Source of the DNA: Spirochaetota bacterium
GTDB lineage: Bacteria > Spirochaetota > Brevinematia > Brevinematales > Brevinemataceae
DNA: 64,000 nucleotides
Assembly: GCA_030154445.1 (NCBI GenBank)
Contig: JAGUQW010000006.1
Span: 1 to 64,000 of the forward strand
Direction of reading: 5' to 3'
Shown here piece by piece: positions 1 through 8,022 of the stretch (positions are counted from its first letter, which is position 1; each line of letters begins with the position of its first letter). The notes under the pieces are model-generated. The model was given only the letters and a program-made list of their open reading frames with translations. It was not told the origin of the DNA and did no database searches. A program made the translations under genes and the position numbers.

Positions 1-113
1 ATACTCTTTAGGGGGGAAAGTAGGTACTACCAGATTTTTATTTTTTTTATTTATTTGATATGTGAATATTGGAATATATAAAAAAAATAAAAATTTATAA
101 CTTATATGATATG

Positions 114-144
114 AAAAACCACCTGTATAAGGTGGTTTTTTTTT
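114..144 (+). terminator. Rho-independent terminator of an upstream gene
   Basis: An 11-bp perfect stem (114-124 with 130-140, loop GTATA) ends in a run of nine T. It probably closes a rightward gene whose body lies before the window. A frame open from base 2 to a TGA at 56-58 could be that gene's tail, but it is too short to identify. Confidence 0.85.
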
Positions 145-193
145 GTGCTAATATGAAAAATTGAAGACAAGCAATATTTTCTTTTGTTATGTA

Positions 194-222
194 TTGTGAA
201 TGAGATAGAAGTATGTTATACT
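194..222 (+). promoter_or_regulatory. Sigma-70 promoter upstream of the small ORF and the CDF transporter
   Basis: A -35 box TTGTGA (194-199) and a -10 box TATACT (217-222) are separated by exactly 17 bp. Transcription would start near 229, immediately before the ribosome-binding site AAAAGGAG at 231-238. The same two hexamers recur before the GH19 gene. Confidence 0.6.
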
Positions 223-243
223 TTATATTCAAAAGGAGTGCGA

Positions 244-333
244 ATGAATTATCTATATCCATTATGTTTTATTAGCATTTCTTATCTCTGCCGTGATGAT
301 TGGTATATTCTTGCCATAACTACTCTTTATTAA
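244..333 (+). CDS. Possible 29-residue leader ORF
   Basis: An ATG at 244 sits five bases after the strong Shine-Dalgarno AAAAGGAG and opens a 29-codon frame ending in TAA at 331-333. The peptide is not recognisable. The overlapping frame from 248 to 319 lacks an ATG but encodes a very hydrophobic stretch (VLLAFLISAVMIGIFLP), so a small membrane protein with a one-base shift is an alternative. It may also be only a translated leader for the transporter that starts at 415. The ribosome-binding site is real; coding status is uncertain. Confidence 0.3.
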   Translation: MNYLYPLCFISISYLCRDDWYILAITTLY

Positions 334-414
334 AAAAAATATCCTTCGCTCTCTTGTGTTCTTGGTCTGTTAACTTATTATTGTTAATAATATATAAATA
401 TTTTGGAGAATATT

Positions 415-1290
415 ATGAATATGGAAAGAATAGGTATAAGTGTTTCTATTTTAGGAGCAATAATAATGGCAATTTTTGGTTTAACAATGGCTTATTTAAC
501 CAAATCTGATGCTATTTTACTAGATGGAATGTTTAATTTATTATCGGCTTTTTTGTCTGTTGGAAGTTTAATAATTTCTATGTTTGTTACAAAAGGTTAT
601 ACAAAGCATCACCCTATGGGCTTTTATGCCTATGAATCTTTTATGATTTTTATTAAAGGACTTTTTATTTTAGGATTAGTCGTGATGTCTTTGCATAGTA
701 ATATCACCGTATTATTATCGGGAGGTAGAGATCCTAATATCGTAGGAATGATTACTTATGCTATACCTGCGTTGTTGATAAATTTGTTAACCTTAGTAGC
801 TTGTTATCTAACACATAAAAAAGCAAAAACAGAATTATTATATGCAGAGTTTTCTGCCTGGAAATTGAATGCGCTTATTACAGGAGTAATAGTTATAGCA
901 TTAGTGATAGTTTTCTTTTTAAAGAATACTTCTTTTGGATGGATAGATCGTTATATTGATCAAGTGTTAGTGATAGTTTTATGTATATTAACGATTACAG
1001 ATCCTATTAACCTTATCAAAAATTCTTTTAAAGAATTAATGTTAAGAGCTGTAAATAATACATTTACAGAAGATATTAACTTATTAATAAAACAACAATT
1101 CAAATCTGATAGTTTTAATTTGGAAGATATATCTGTATCGAAGCTTGGAAGAGGCACATGGATAAGTATAGATCTTAGTGTTTTGGATAAGACTTTATCT
1201 TTAGAAGAATACATCAACTTTCAAAATAGTATTAAAAAAATATTCTCTCAAAAATATTCTAATATTGAAGTCTTTTTTAATTTTATATAA
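415..1290 (+). CDS. CDF-like cation efflux membrane protein
   Basis: A 291-residue integral membrane protein with about six hydrophobic segments and a C-terminal soluble domain of about 75 residues, the layout of the cation diffusion facilitator family (divalent metal/proton antiport at the inner membrane). The TM2 motif is SDAILLDGMFNLL (residues 31-43); the later AEFSAWKLNALI resembles TM5 of the COG3965-type branch. The positions where CDF proteins often carry a second Asp appear to be Asn in both helices, so the metal site may be altered or the substrate unusual. ATG 415 is chosen because GGAG at 405-408 sits six bases upstream; an upstream in-frame TTG at 403 would overlap that site. No metal-responsive regulator is adjacent. 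Confidence 0.75.
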   Translation: MNMERIGISVSILGAIIMAIFGLTMAYLTKSDAILLDGMFNLLSAFLSVGSLIISMFVTKGYTKHHPMGFYAYESFMIFIKGLFILGLVVMSLHSNITVLLSGGRDPNIVGMITYAIPALLINLLTLVACYLTHKKAKTELLYAEFSAWKLNALITGVIVIALVIVFFLKNTSFGWIDRYIDQVLVIVLCILTITDPINLIKNSFKELMLRAVNNTFTEDINLLIKQQFKSDSFNLEDISVSKLGRGTWISIDLSVLDKTLSLEEYINFQNSIKKIFSQKYSNIEVFFNFI

Positions 1291-1319
1291 ACATTATAAA
1301 ATTAGAAACAGATTTATGC

Positions 1320-1347
1320 TTGTGAATTATATTATTCATGATATACT
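1320..1347 (+). promoter_or_regulatory. Sigma-70 promoter for the GH19 lipoprotein
   Basis: TTGTGA (1320-1325) and TATACT (1342-1347) are separated by 16 bp. They lie 22 bp before the start codon and just upstream of the AAGGAG ribosome-binding site. Confidence 0.6.
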
Positions 1348-1368
1348 AAAATATAAGGAGAATATATT

Positions 1369-2430
1369 ATGAAAATATTAATAATAGTAATATTGTTGTT
1401 ATCAGGTTGTGGCAAACAAAAAAATGAATTCTTAATATCAGAAAAATTGTGGAATGAAATTTTTCCACAAAGATGGGGAGTTGGTGAAGAATGGAATAAA
1501 GTATATCCAATATTAGATATTTACTATCCTGCAATGAAAGTAGATTTTTTTTCTTATAAAAATTTTATAGCAGCATTAACAGAATTAAAATCTATTAAAT
1601 TAAAAGAAATTGCTTCTAATGGAGTAGTTAAAGTTTTTAGAATAGATATGAAATCTAAAAATCTAGAATGGGAACTATTATACACTTATAGTGGCTTAGG
1701 TACTTATGAGAAAGAAATTAATTTTGATCATTTTATTAATAAACCAGGAGCTACTAAAAAGGATCGTTTAAGAGAATTAGCTGCTTTTTTAGGAAATATT
1801 TCCCACGAAACAGGTGAAGGGAAAGATACAAGTGCTATGGCTTTATTTTATAGAGAAGAGTTGTTTTTTGAAAGATTTCCAGATTGGGGTATGCCAGGGC
1901 ATAATTATCAAGATATTACCTTTACTAATTTTCCTCCATCACAAGAACCTTGTTTATATGTAGAAGGTTCTCAAAAATATGGTGAAGTGCGATTTCCTAT
2001 GAAATCATATCATGGAAGAGGTCCTATTCAATTATCTTGGAATTTTAATTATGGAGCAATGAGTGCAGCTGTTTTTGGAGATAAAATGATTTTGTTAGAC
2101 AATCCTAATAAATTATTAGAAAATGGGAAATATGCTTTTATGGCTGCTATTTGGTTTTGGATGTTTCCTCAAAATCCAAAACCTTCTGCTCATGAACTGA
2201 TGTATCAACAAACATTTATACCAACTCATTTATCACAATGGGGTTTTGGGCACACTATTATAATTATTAATGGTAATATTGAAGGAGACGCTGTTGATCA
2301 AGGTATAGAAGTGAAAGATCAAACAGTAACTCGTCGCATTATGTTTTATAAAAAATATGCTGATATTTTTGGGATAGATGTTGGTGTTAACGGTGAACAA
2401 TTAGATACTAAGGGAATGATTGCTTATTAA
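1369..2430 (+). CDS. GH19 chitinase/lysozyme-like lipoprotein
   Basis: A 353-residue predicted lipoprotein. The N-terminus MKILIIVILLLSGC is a short signal peptide with lipobox LSGC (Cys14), so the protein should be lipid-anchored outside the cytoplasm. The C-terminal two thirds matches glycoside hydrolase family 19: FLGNISHETGEG (His146-Glu147, the expected general acid), SYHGRGPIQLSWNFNYG (about 213-229) and AFMAAIWFWMFP. GH19 enzymes hydrolyse chitin or, in the phage/bacterial endolysin branch, peptidoglycan. The N-terminal 120 residues match nothing I recognise. The gene has its own promoter and a terminator, so it is monocistronic. It could act on host or food chitin, on peptidoglycan of competitors, or on the cell's own wall; the sequence does not decide. 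Confidence 0.82.
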   Translation: MKILIIVILLLSGCGKQKNEFLISEKLWNEIFPQRWGVGEEWNKVYPILDIYYPAMKVDFFSYKNFIAALTELKSIKLKEIASNGVVKVFRIDMKSKNLEWELLYTYSGLGTYEKEINFDHFINKPGATKKDRLRELAAFLGNISHETGEGKDTSAMALFYREELFFERFPDWGMPGHNYQDITFTNFPPSQEPCLYVEGSQKYGEVRFPMKSYHGRGPIQLSWNFNYGAMSAAVFGDKMILLDNPNKLLENGKYAFMAAIWFWMFPQNPKPSAHELMYQQTFIPTHLSQWGFGHTIIIINGNIEGDAVDQGIEVKDQTVTRRIMFYKKYADIFGIDVGVNGEQLDTKGMIAY

Positions 2431-2464
2431 TTTTCAAAAAGATGAAGAAATTATCTAATTATTT

Positions 2465-2496
2465 AAAGCTCTCTGGATTATTCTAGAGAGCTTTTT
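2465..2496 (+). terminator. Terminator after the GH19 gene
   Basis: A 10-bp perfect stem (2465-2474 with 2485-2494), a 10-base loop and a short T run. The next 135 bases up to fliK contain a TATAAT at 2549-2554 without a convincing -35 box. Confidence 0.8.
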
Positions 2497-2632
2497 CTAT
2501 TTTAAATTAAGATATTTTTGTGAATATGATAATAAAATTGTGTCTAGATATAATAATTTTTCAAATAATTCCGAAAATTATAAAGGGCGTTTCTAATTAT
2601 TTTAGAAAGCTTCTTTAATAAAAGAGGTAATT

Positions 2633-4039
2633 ATGATAGAAATGGTAACTTCTGTAAAAACACAAGCTTTGTCTCAAAAAAAACATCAGTCGAAACTTTC
2701 GGCTAATAATACATTTCAAGATCAATTAGATAAATCAATTTCTAATCAAAAAAATCTTTCAGAAGAATTACGAGAACAAAAAATATATGATAAAAAAAAA
2801 GAATTAGAATCTTTGAAAACAAAAATAAAAGCTTTGAAAGACGAAAAAAATGAAAGTTTGGACGCTAAAGAACATAATAAATTATTAGAAACCCTTGCTC
2901 CTTTAGAAGAATTGTTAGATTTTTTACAGAATATGATCGAAAATGTTGATTCTGTAGAAGAATCATCTGTAATTAAATCAAGTACAGAATCTGTGGATTT
3001 GTTAACATGGATAGACACTGTAACAAACTTTATAGAAATTTCTGCTGACGAGATTTCTAGTACAGGTGTTTTAAATGATACTAGTTATTTTTCGGCACAA
3101 AAATTTTCTTTTTTATTAGAAAATATAGATGATCAGCCTGATCTATTATTACAAAAAAATGATCTAACGACTATGAATACAATGATGAATATTTTTGTTG
3201 AATCAAATAATATTATTAATAGCTCTATTCAAGACGAGATACTTATGACAGCAATGCTAAATGAAATGGAAGTGATTGAGCCAAGTAAATTAGACATAAG
3301 TCTTTCTGAAGAAAATATTTTAAAAAAAGATCTTACAATGAAATCTTCAGAATTTAATATGAATAAAGATGATTCCTCTGATAGTGATCCCAATAATATA
3401 GAGCAAAAATTAGCTATTAAAGATCTAAGAACAAAAAGTGCTAATCCATTAAATGAAGCAGTAGAACAATCTTTTAGTTTAGAAAATATAGATAATGTAG
3501 TAATAGCTACAGAAGCCGAATCTACAACTAATACAGAAATACAATCTTCAAAAAATTCTATTAACAATGAACACACGACTATTGCTCAAAAATTATATAC
3601 TTCTTTGTCATCTTCCGTGTCAAGAGTTCAAGTAGAAGCTTTGATGCAAAATATGGCAGGTAGAATGTCCATCTTATTACAAGATGGTAAAAATGAGCTT
3701 AGGATGAAATTGACCCCTCCAGAACTAGGTCAAATGAAATTATCATTTATTACACAAGATAATATTATGGTAGGAAAAATAGTTGTTGAAACCTTAGAGG
3801 CGAAAATTTTTTTTGAGCAAAATTTGGATAATCTTAGAGAAAGTTTAGCACAATCTGGGGTGAAACTGGGAAATATAGATATTGATTTGGGATCGCAAAG
3901 TGATTTTTCTTCTGATATGAAAGATGAATCAGAGGGTTTTTTGCAAGCAGTTAGAACAAAATCATTAGATAATAATATAGAACAACAAACAGAACGAAAA
4001 TCAATGGTGCGTGATTTGTTAGTTGATTTCACGGCTTAA
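2633..4039 (+). CDS. fliK: Flagellar hook-length control protein FliK
   Basis: A 468-residue protein. The N-terminal 330 residues are hydrophilic, low-complexity and coiled-coil-like (rich in E, K, S, N), as expected for the ruler part. The C-terminal domain from about residue 340 contains LRMKLTPPELGQMKLSF and the following Flg_hook pattern, which switches export specificity when the hook reaches full length. There is no signal peptide, as expected for a substrate of the flagellar type III system. It is the first gene of the motility operon, 49 bp ahead of flgD; FliK and FlgD are often neighbours in spirochaetes. The ATG at 2633 follows AGAGG; an ATG three codons downstream is possible. Confidence 0.85.
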   Translation: MIEMVTSVKTQALSQKKHQSKLSANNTFQDQLDKSISNQKNLSEELREQKIYDKKKELESLKTKIKALKDEKNESLDAKEHNKLLETLAPLEELLDFLQNMIENVDSVEESSVIKSSTESVDLLTWIDTVTNFIEISADEISSTGVLNDTSYFSAQKFSFLLENIDDQPDLLLQKNDLTTMNTMMNIFVESNNIINSSIQDEILMTAMLNEMEVIEPSKLDISLSEENILKKDLTMKSSEFNMNKDDSSDSDPNNIEQKLAIKDLRTKSANPLNEAVEQSFSLENIDNVVIATEAESTTNTEIQSSKNSINNEHTTIAQKLYTSLSSSVSRVQVEALMQNMAGRMSILLQDGKNELRMKLTPPELGQMKLSFITQDNIMVGKIVVETLEAKIFFEQNLDNLRESLAQSGVKLGNIDIDLGSQSDFSSDMKDESEGFLQAVRTKSLDNNIEQQTERKSMVRDLLVDFTA

Positions 4040-4088
4040 ATAATAAAGAATCTTACTTAGGGAATTAAGAAAGAGAAAGGAGCAAAAT

Positions 4089-4682
4089 ATGATTGGTGCA
4101 GTAGCAAGTGGTTTACCAACGACTATTTCAGATATGGATAAGAGAGTCTTGGATCAAAATATAAATACTTTTAACACACAATTAAAAGAAACTCAAAAAA
4201 TAGTGAGTAAAAACTCTCTTGGAGAAGCAGATTTTCTCACCTTATTGGTAACACAATTAAAAACACAAGATCCAACCAAACCAATGGATGATAAAGCTTT
4301 TATTGGTCAAATGGCACAATTCACTTCTTTAAAACAAATGAGTTCTGTAGCTGATAATCTCAAAAATTTCACTAAAGAATTTGATTTTACAAAATCAGTA
4401 TCCTTAGTGGGTAAAGATGTTGTATGGACTGATGAAATGGGTAATATGAGTGAGGGAAAAGTTGATTCAGTTCTTATGAAAGATGGATTTAGCTATCTTA
4501 AAGTAAATAATCAAACAGTATCACTCAAAGAAATTACAGAAGTCAAAAACACAGAATCAGCTCTTATAAAAGCTACAGCAGAAAATTTACCAGAAAAAAA
4601 TAATGAAACAGTCTCTTTTAAAGAAAATATTGAAAAAGCTACAGTAGAAATTAGTGCAGAAGAAAATTTACTAGAAGATTAG
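4089..4682 (+). CDS. flgD: Flagellar hook capping protein FlgD
   Basis: A 197-residue hook-assembly scaffold that caps the growing hook and allows FlgE to polymerise. The conserved N-terminal signature is present: LGEADFLTLLVTQLKTQDP, PMDDKAFIGQMAQFTS, and a C-terminal part beginning SVSLVGKDVVW. The tail after about residue 155 is acidic and probably disordered. A strong ribosome-binding site (AAAGGAG) precedes the ATG. Its position between fliK and flgE fits the spirochaete motility operon. Confidence 0.93.
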   Translation: MIGAVASGLPTTISDMDKRVLDQNINTFNTQLKETQKIVSKNSLGEADFLTLLVTQLKTQDPTKPMDDKAFIGQMAQFTSLKQMSSVADNLKNFTKEFDFTKSVSLVGKDVVWTDEMGNMSEGKVDSVLMKDGFSYLKVNNQTVSLKEITEVKNTESALIKATAENLPEKNNETVSFKENIEKATVEISAEENLLED

Positions 4683-4747
4683 TATTCATATAAATAATAA
4701 TTTAGAAAAATAAAATATGGTAGAATAACTACCTATGGAGAAATTTA

Positions 4748-6121
4748 ATGTTAAGATCATTGTATTCAGGTGTATCAGGTCTTCAAAATCATCAAACAAG
4801 AATGGATGTTATTGGTAATAATATTTCCAATGTGAATACCACAGGTTTTAAAAAGAGTCGTGTAACTTTTCAAGATATTTTATCACAAACAACATCTGGT
4901 GCTGCTAAGCCATCAGAAACTCGTGGTGGTGTCAATGCGAAACAAGTTGGTCTTGGTATGAGTGTGGCCGCTATTGAAACACTAATGACTCAAGGTTCTA
5001 TGCAAACAACAGGTAAAAATACAGATATAGCTATTACAGGTGAAGGATTTTTTGTTGTTCAAGAAGGTGATCAAACATTCCATACAAGAAATGGTAATTT
5101 TATGCTTGATAGGGATGGAACTCTTGTAAACTCTAATGGTATGAAAGTTCAAGGTTGGACATCTGAACTTTATCCAACAGGAGAATACATGATTGATACA
5201 GCAGCCCCTGTGGGAGATTTGAAAATAGAACCGGGTCAAAAAGTAGAAGCTAAAGAAACTGCTGGTGTGAAATTTAGATCAAATTTAGATGCTAATTCTG
5301 CTATATTACCAGAAACAGCATCTGCTGCTGAAAATATGTTAGCAACGCATGGTACTTCTATTGATATCTTTGATCCTTACGGAAATAATATCAGATTATC
5401 TTCTAATTTTAAAAAAAATGAGTTGAATTCATGGCAAATGTCTTTAGCTATGACTAATGAAGATGGTACAGTATTAGAAAATGTTCAAGTTAGTATTAAT
5501 GGTGCGAAATTAGATACAAATAATGTTTTAGATCTTTCTTTTAATACTAATGGAACATTAGCTGGAGCTACAGAAGCTGCTGGAGCTGCTGGGGATACTC
5601 TACAAGAAGGGCAATTAGTAGCAACTGTTACTTACGATCATCCTGATGGAACACAACAAAGTTTCAACTTAGAGCTTGGAGAGGTAGGAAGTGTTAAAAA
5701 TTCTATTACTCAATTTGCATCACGCTTTACAACAGAAGCTTATTTCCAAGATGGAAATACTATGGGTTATATGGAAAGTTTCAATATCGATGATACAGGT
5801 GTTATTACCGGAGTAATGGATAATGGTGTTCGTCGTCCTTTAGGTCAATTAGCTATGTCATCATTTACTAATGCTGCAGGTCTTGAAAAAGTTGGTAACT
5901 CCTTATATATGAGTTCTAATAACTCTGGAGATGCTATGATAGGTGAATCTGGATTGATGGGAAGAGGTTCTTTATTTGTTGGAGCTTTAGAAATGTCTAA
6001 TGTGGATCTTGCTGAATCATTTACAGATATGATAGTAACAGAAAGAGGCTTTCAATCTAATTCAAGAGTTATTACAACAAGTGATAACATGCTTCAAGAA
6101 ATATTATCTCTCAAGCGTTAA
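4748..6121 (+). CDS. flgE: Flagellar hook protein FlgE
   Basis: A 457-residue hook subunit. The N-terminus (LRSLYSGVSGLQNHQTRMDV, then IGNNISNVNTTGFKKSR) and C-terminus (VDLAESFTDMIVTERGFQSN) are the conserved axial-protein coiled-coil segments. The length is typical of spirochaete FlgE. In Treponema denticola, hook subunits are linked by lysinoalanine between Cys178 and Lys165. Here Lys165 is present (EPGQK, 161-165), but residue 178 is Ser (codon TCA at 5279-5281, in FRSNLD), and the whole protein contains no cysteine. Asn179 is retained. The usual crosslink chemistry should therefore be absent or altered. Periplasmic flagella are inferred from the lineage. Confidence 0.96.
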   Translation: MLRSLYSGVSGLQNHQTRMDVIGNNISNVNTTGFKKSRVTFQDILSQTTSGAAKPSETRGGVNAKQVGLGMSVAAIETLMTQGSMQTTGKNTDIAITGEGFFVVQEGDQTFHTRNGNFMLDRDGTLVNSNGMKVQGWTSELYPTGEYMIDTAAPVGDLKIEPGQKVEAKETAGVKFRSNLDANSAILPETASAAENMLATHGTSIDIFDPYGNNIRLSSNFKKNELNSWQMSLAMTNEDGTVLENVQVSINGAKLDTNNVLDLSFNTNGTLAGATEAAGAAGDTLQEGQLVATVTYDHPDGTQQSFNLELGEVGSVKNSITQFASRFTTEAYFQDGNTMGYMESFNIDDTGVITGVMDNGVRRPLGQLAMSSFTNAAGLEKVGNSLYMSSNNSGDAMIGESGLMGRGSLFVGALEMSNVDLAESFTDMIVTERGFQSNSRVITTSDNMLQEILSLKR

Positions 6122-6172
6122 TAAATTTTATAGTACAATAACAAGTGTTATTTTGTAATAATAGGAATATAT

Positions 6173-6427
6173 ATGATAGAGTTAACACGATTAAATGATA
6201 CAAAAATAAGTATAAATCCTTATCAAGTAGAAATGATGGAGAATAACCCAGATACTGTTATTATAATGAACTCTGGAAAAAAATATCTAGTAAAAGAAAA
6301 ACCAATCGACATAGAAAAGAAGTTTTCAAATTTTTTAGCTGGAAGTATTTATAAGGCTATTGTTCACTCTAAAGGGATAGTCGATAAAAAAATATCTCTA
6401 TATGGTACGGAAGAGAAAGGGGAGTAA
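6173..6427 (+). CDS. flbD: Flagellar protein FlbD
   Basis: An 84-residue protein with the compact SwrD/FlbD pattern IELTRLNDTKISINPYQVE followed by NPDTVIIMNSGKKYLVKE. The family is encoded beside motA/motB in spirochaetes and Firmicutes; in Bacillus, SwrD supports stator torque. Nothing suggests it is the unrelated Caulobacter transcription factor of the same name. Only three bases separate its stop from motA, which implies translational coupling. Confidence 0.9.
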   Translation: MIELTRLNDTKISINPYQVEMMENNPDTVIIMNSGKKYLVKEKPIDIEKKFSNFLAGSIYKAIVHSKGIVDKKISLYGTEEKGE

Positions 6428-6430
6428 ACT

Positions 6431-7204
6431 ATGGAAAAAGGATCAATAATAGGCATTTCATTATGTGCTATCTTAATGTTTGGTGGAATGTTTATTTCTG
6501 CTGGATCTTTAAGCCCATATTGGGATTTGACTTCAATTTTTATTACTATTGGAGGGTCAATTGGAGCAACTTTACTTGCTAATCCATGGGGAACTTCTAT
6601 AAAAATGGGTGCATTATTTCAATTAGCAATGAAAAATCCTGAAAATGAAGTAAGATCATTGATTGATACATTATTAACTTTTGGTGAAAAAGCTCGTAAA
6701 GAAGGAGTTTTGTCATTAGAAGATGATGTTTCTGAAATTCCAGATCCATTTTTACAAAAAGCAATTCGACTTGTTGTTGATGGAACAGATCCAGAAGTTG
6801 TAAAAAGAATTATGTATAATGAATTAGACAAATTAGATACGCGTCATCAAAGCTATTCACAATTATTTGCAGATTGGGGAGCTTATGGTCCAGCTTTTGG
6901 AATGATTGGAACATTGGTAGGACTTATTGCTTTACTTGGAAATCTTTCTGATACAGCCGCGTTAGGTTCAGGTATGGCGGTAGCTTTAATTACAACAATG
7001 TATGGATCTATTCTTGCCAATTGGATTTGTATACCTATAGCATCAAAATTAAATGTTAATAATAGTGGTGAGGTGCTCATGAAAGAAATTATTCTTGAAG
7101 GGGTACTTTCTATACAAGCTGGTGATAATCCGGCTATTCTTCGTGAAAGATTGAATTCATTCTTAGGTGCTAACGAAAGACGCGGAGATAGTGTAGAAGA
7201 ATAA
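6431..7204 (+). CDS. motA: Flagellar stator protein MotA
   Basis: A 257-residue inner-membrane protein with four transmembrane segments: two near the N-terminus and two in the AYGPAFGMIGTLVGLIALLG to LITTMYGSILANWICIP region. The cytoplasmic loop between them (about 75-150) carries the charged residues that touch FliG in the family. The proline in GPAFGM matches the conserved functional proline of TM3. With MotB it forms the ion-driven stator. A GGGGAG ribosome-binding site overlaps the end of flbD. Confidence 0.95.
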   Translation: MEKGSIIGISLCAILMFGGMFISAGSLSPYWDLTSIFITIGGSIGATLLANPWGTSIKMGALFQLAMKNPENEVRSLIDTLLTFGEKARKEGVLSLEDDVSEIPDPFLQKAIRLVVDGTDPEVVKRIMYNELDKLDTRHQSYSQLFADWGAYGPAFGMIGTLVGLIALLGNLSDTAALGSGMAVALITTMYGSILANWICIPIASKLNVNNSGEVLMKEIILEGVLSIQAGDNPAILRERLNSFLGANERRGDSVEE

Positions 7205-7228
7205 GCAAAATATTAAAGAGGCATAATT

Positions 7229-7972
7229 ATGGCTGAAGGTGAAAAAAAATGTCCCAAGTGTACAATTGGTGCTCCTGCTTGGATGGCAACTTATGGAGAT
7301 ATGGTTACCTTACTTCTTACATTTTTTATTGCTCTTATGGGAACACAAGTGCCGGAAGGTCAACAAGTTCAACTTATTTTATCAGCCTTTGATGGAAGTT
7401 TAGGGAATCTTGATGGAGGAAATACTCTTTCTCAAGGAGTTCTCGCAGATATGGGTGCTAGTGTCGAGAGTTTACCTTCTTCTACACAAGGAAAAGGACT
7501 TGCTCGCCATATTTTACAAGTTTCTGATTTGTTCAAACCTGAGATTAAATCTCAAAAAGTGCGGATTGATGAAACTAGTAAAGGCTATAAAATTACTCTT
7601 GCTAGTGATTTCTTTTTTCAACCATCTTCTGCTACTATTGATTATGTAGAAGGAGTCTCATTATTAAGAAAACTTGCAGGCGCTTTACAACAAGGATCTA
7701 CCAATAGTAGATTGGAAGTAATAGGCCACACAGATGCTGGAGCAATTCCTCCTATATCAAAATTAGCCGTTCGATATCCATCAAACTGGGAATTATCTGC
7801 AGGAAGAGCAGCAACAATAGTTCGTTATTTCATAGATTTTGGTTTAGCTCCTGAAAGATTTTTTGTAGAAGGTCGAGCTGAATACGAACCTCTTGAATCT
7901 AATAATACACCTGAAGGTAGAGCTTATAATAGACGCGTAGAAATTTATGTAACTGTTGACAGAGATAGATAA
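7229..7972 (+). CDS. motB: Flagellar stator protein MotB
   Basis: A 247-residue protein with one N-terminal transmembrane helix, APAWMATYGDMVTLLLTFF, in which Asp24 is the expected ion-binding residue. A periplasmic OmpA-like peptidoglycan-binding domain follows (VIGHTDAGA near 165, NRRVEIYV near the C-terminus). The cytoplasmic tail has a CPKC pair, which I recall as common in spirochaete MotB. It is the last motility gene here; the next gene is trxB, so fliL, fliM and the export genes must lie elsewhere. Confidence 0.95.
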   Translation: MAEGEKKCPKCTIGAPAWMATYGDMVTLLLTFFIALMGTQVPEGQQVQLILSAFDGSLGNLDGGNTLSQGVLADMGASVESLPSSTQGKGLARHILQVSDLFKPEIKSQKVRIDETSKGYKITLASDFFFQPSSATIDYVEGVSLLRKLAGALQQGSTNSRLEVIGHTDAGAIPPISKLAVRYPSNWELSAGRAATIVRYFIDFGLAPERFFVEGRAEYEPLESNNTPEGRAYNRRVEIYVTVDRDR

Positions 7973-8022
7973 ATTTTAGTACAATATAAGTAAATAGAGT
8001 GCTTAAAAAGGATGAGTTCATT

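Noticed and set aside
2-58. Open frame at the left edge, possibly the end of an upstream gene
   Set aside because: Only 18 codons are visible, with no recognisable motif; the terminator at 114-144 is the only support.
300-509. Overlapping 69-codon frame across the start of the CDF gene
   Set aside because: It is a shadow of the transporter in another frame, without a ribosome-binding site or recognisable protein.
2503-2532. Possible sigma-28 promoter (TAAA ... TATGATAA) before fliK
   Set aside because: The spacing is about 18 bp instead of the expected 15 and the -10 lacks the GCC part, so I did not list it.
3361-3600. Opposite-strand open frames inside fliK and flgE
   Set aside because: They arise from biased codon use of the AT-rich real genes and show no start signals or protein motifs.
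7229-7264. CPKC pair at the MotB N-terminus
   Set aside because: To my knowledge a CPxC pair at this place is common in spirochaete MotB proteins, so it is not unusual.
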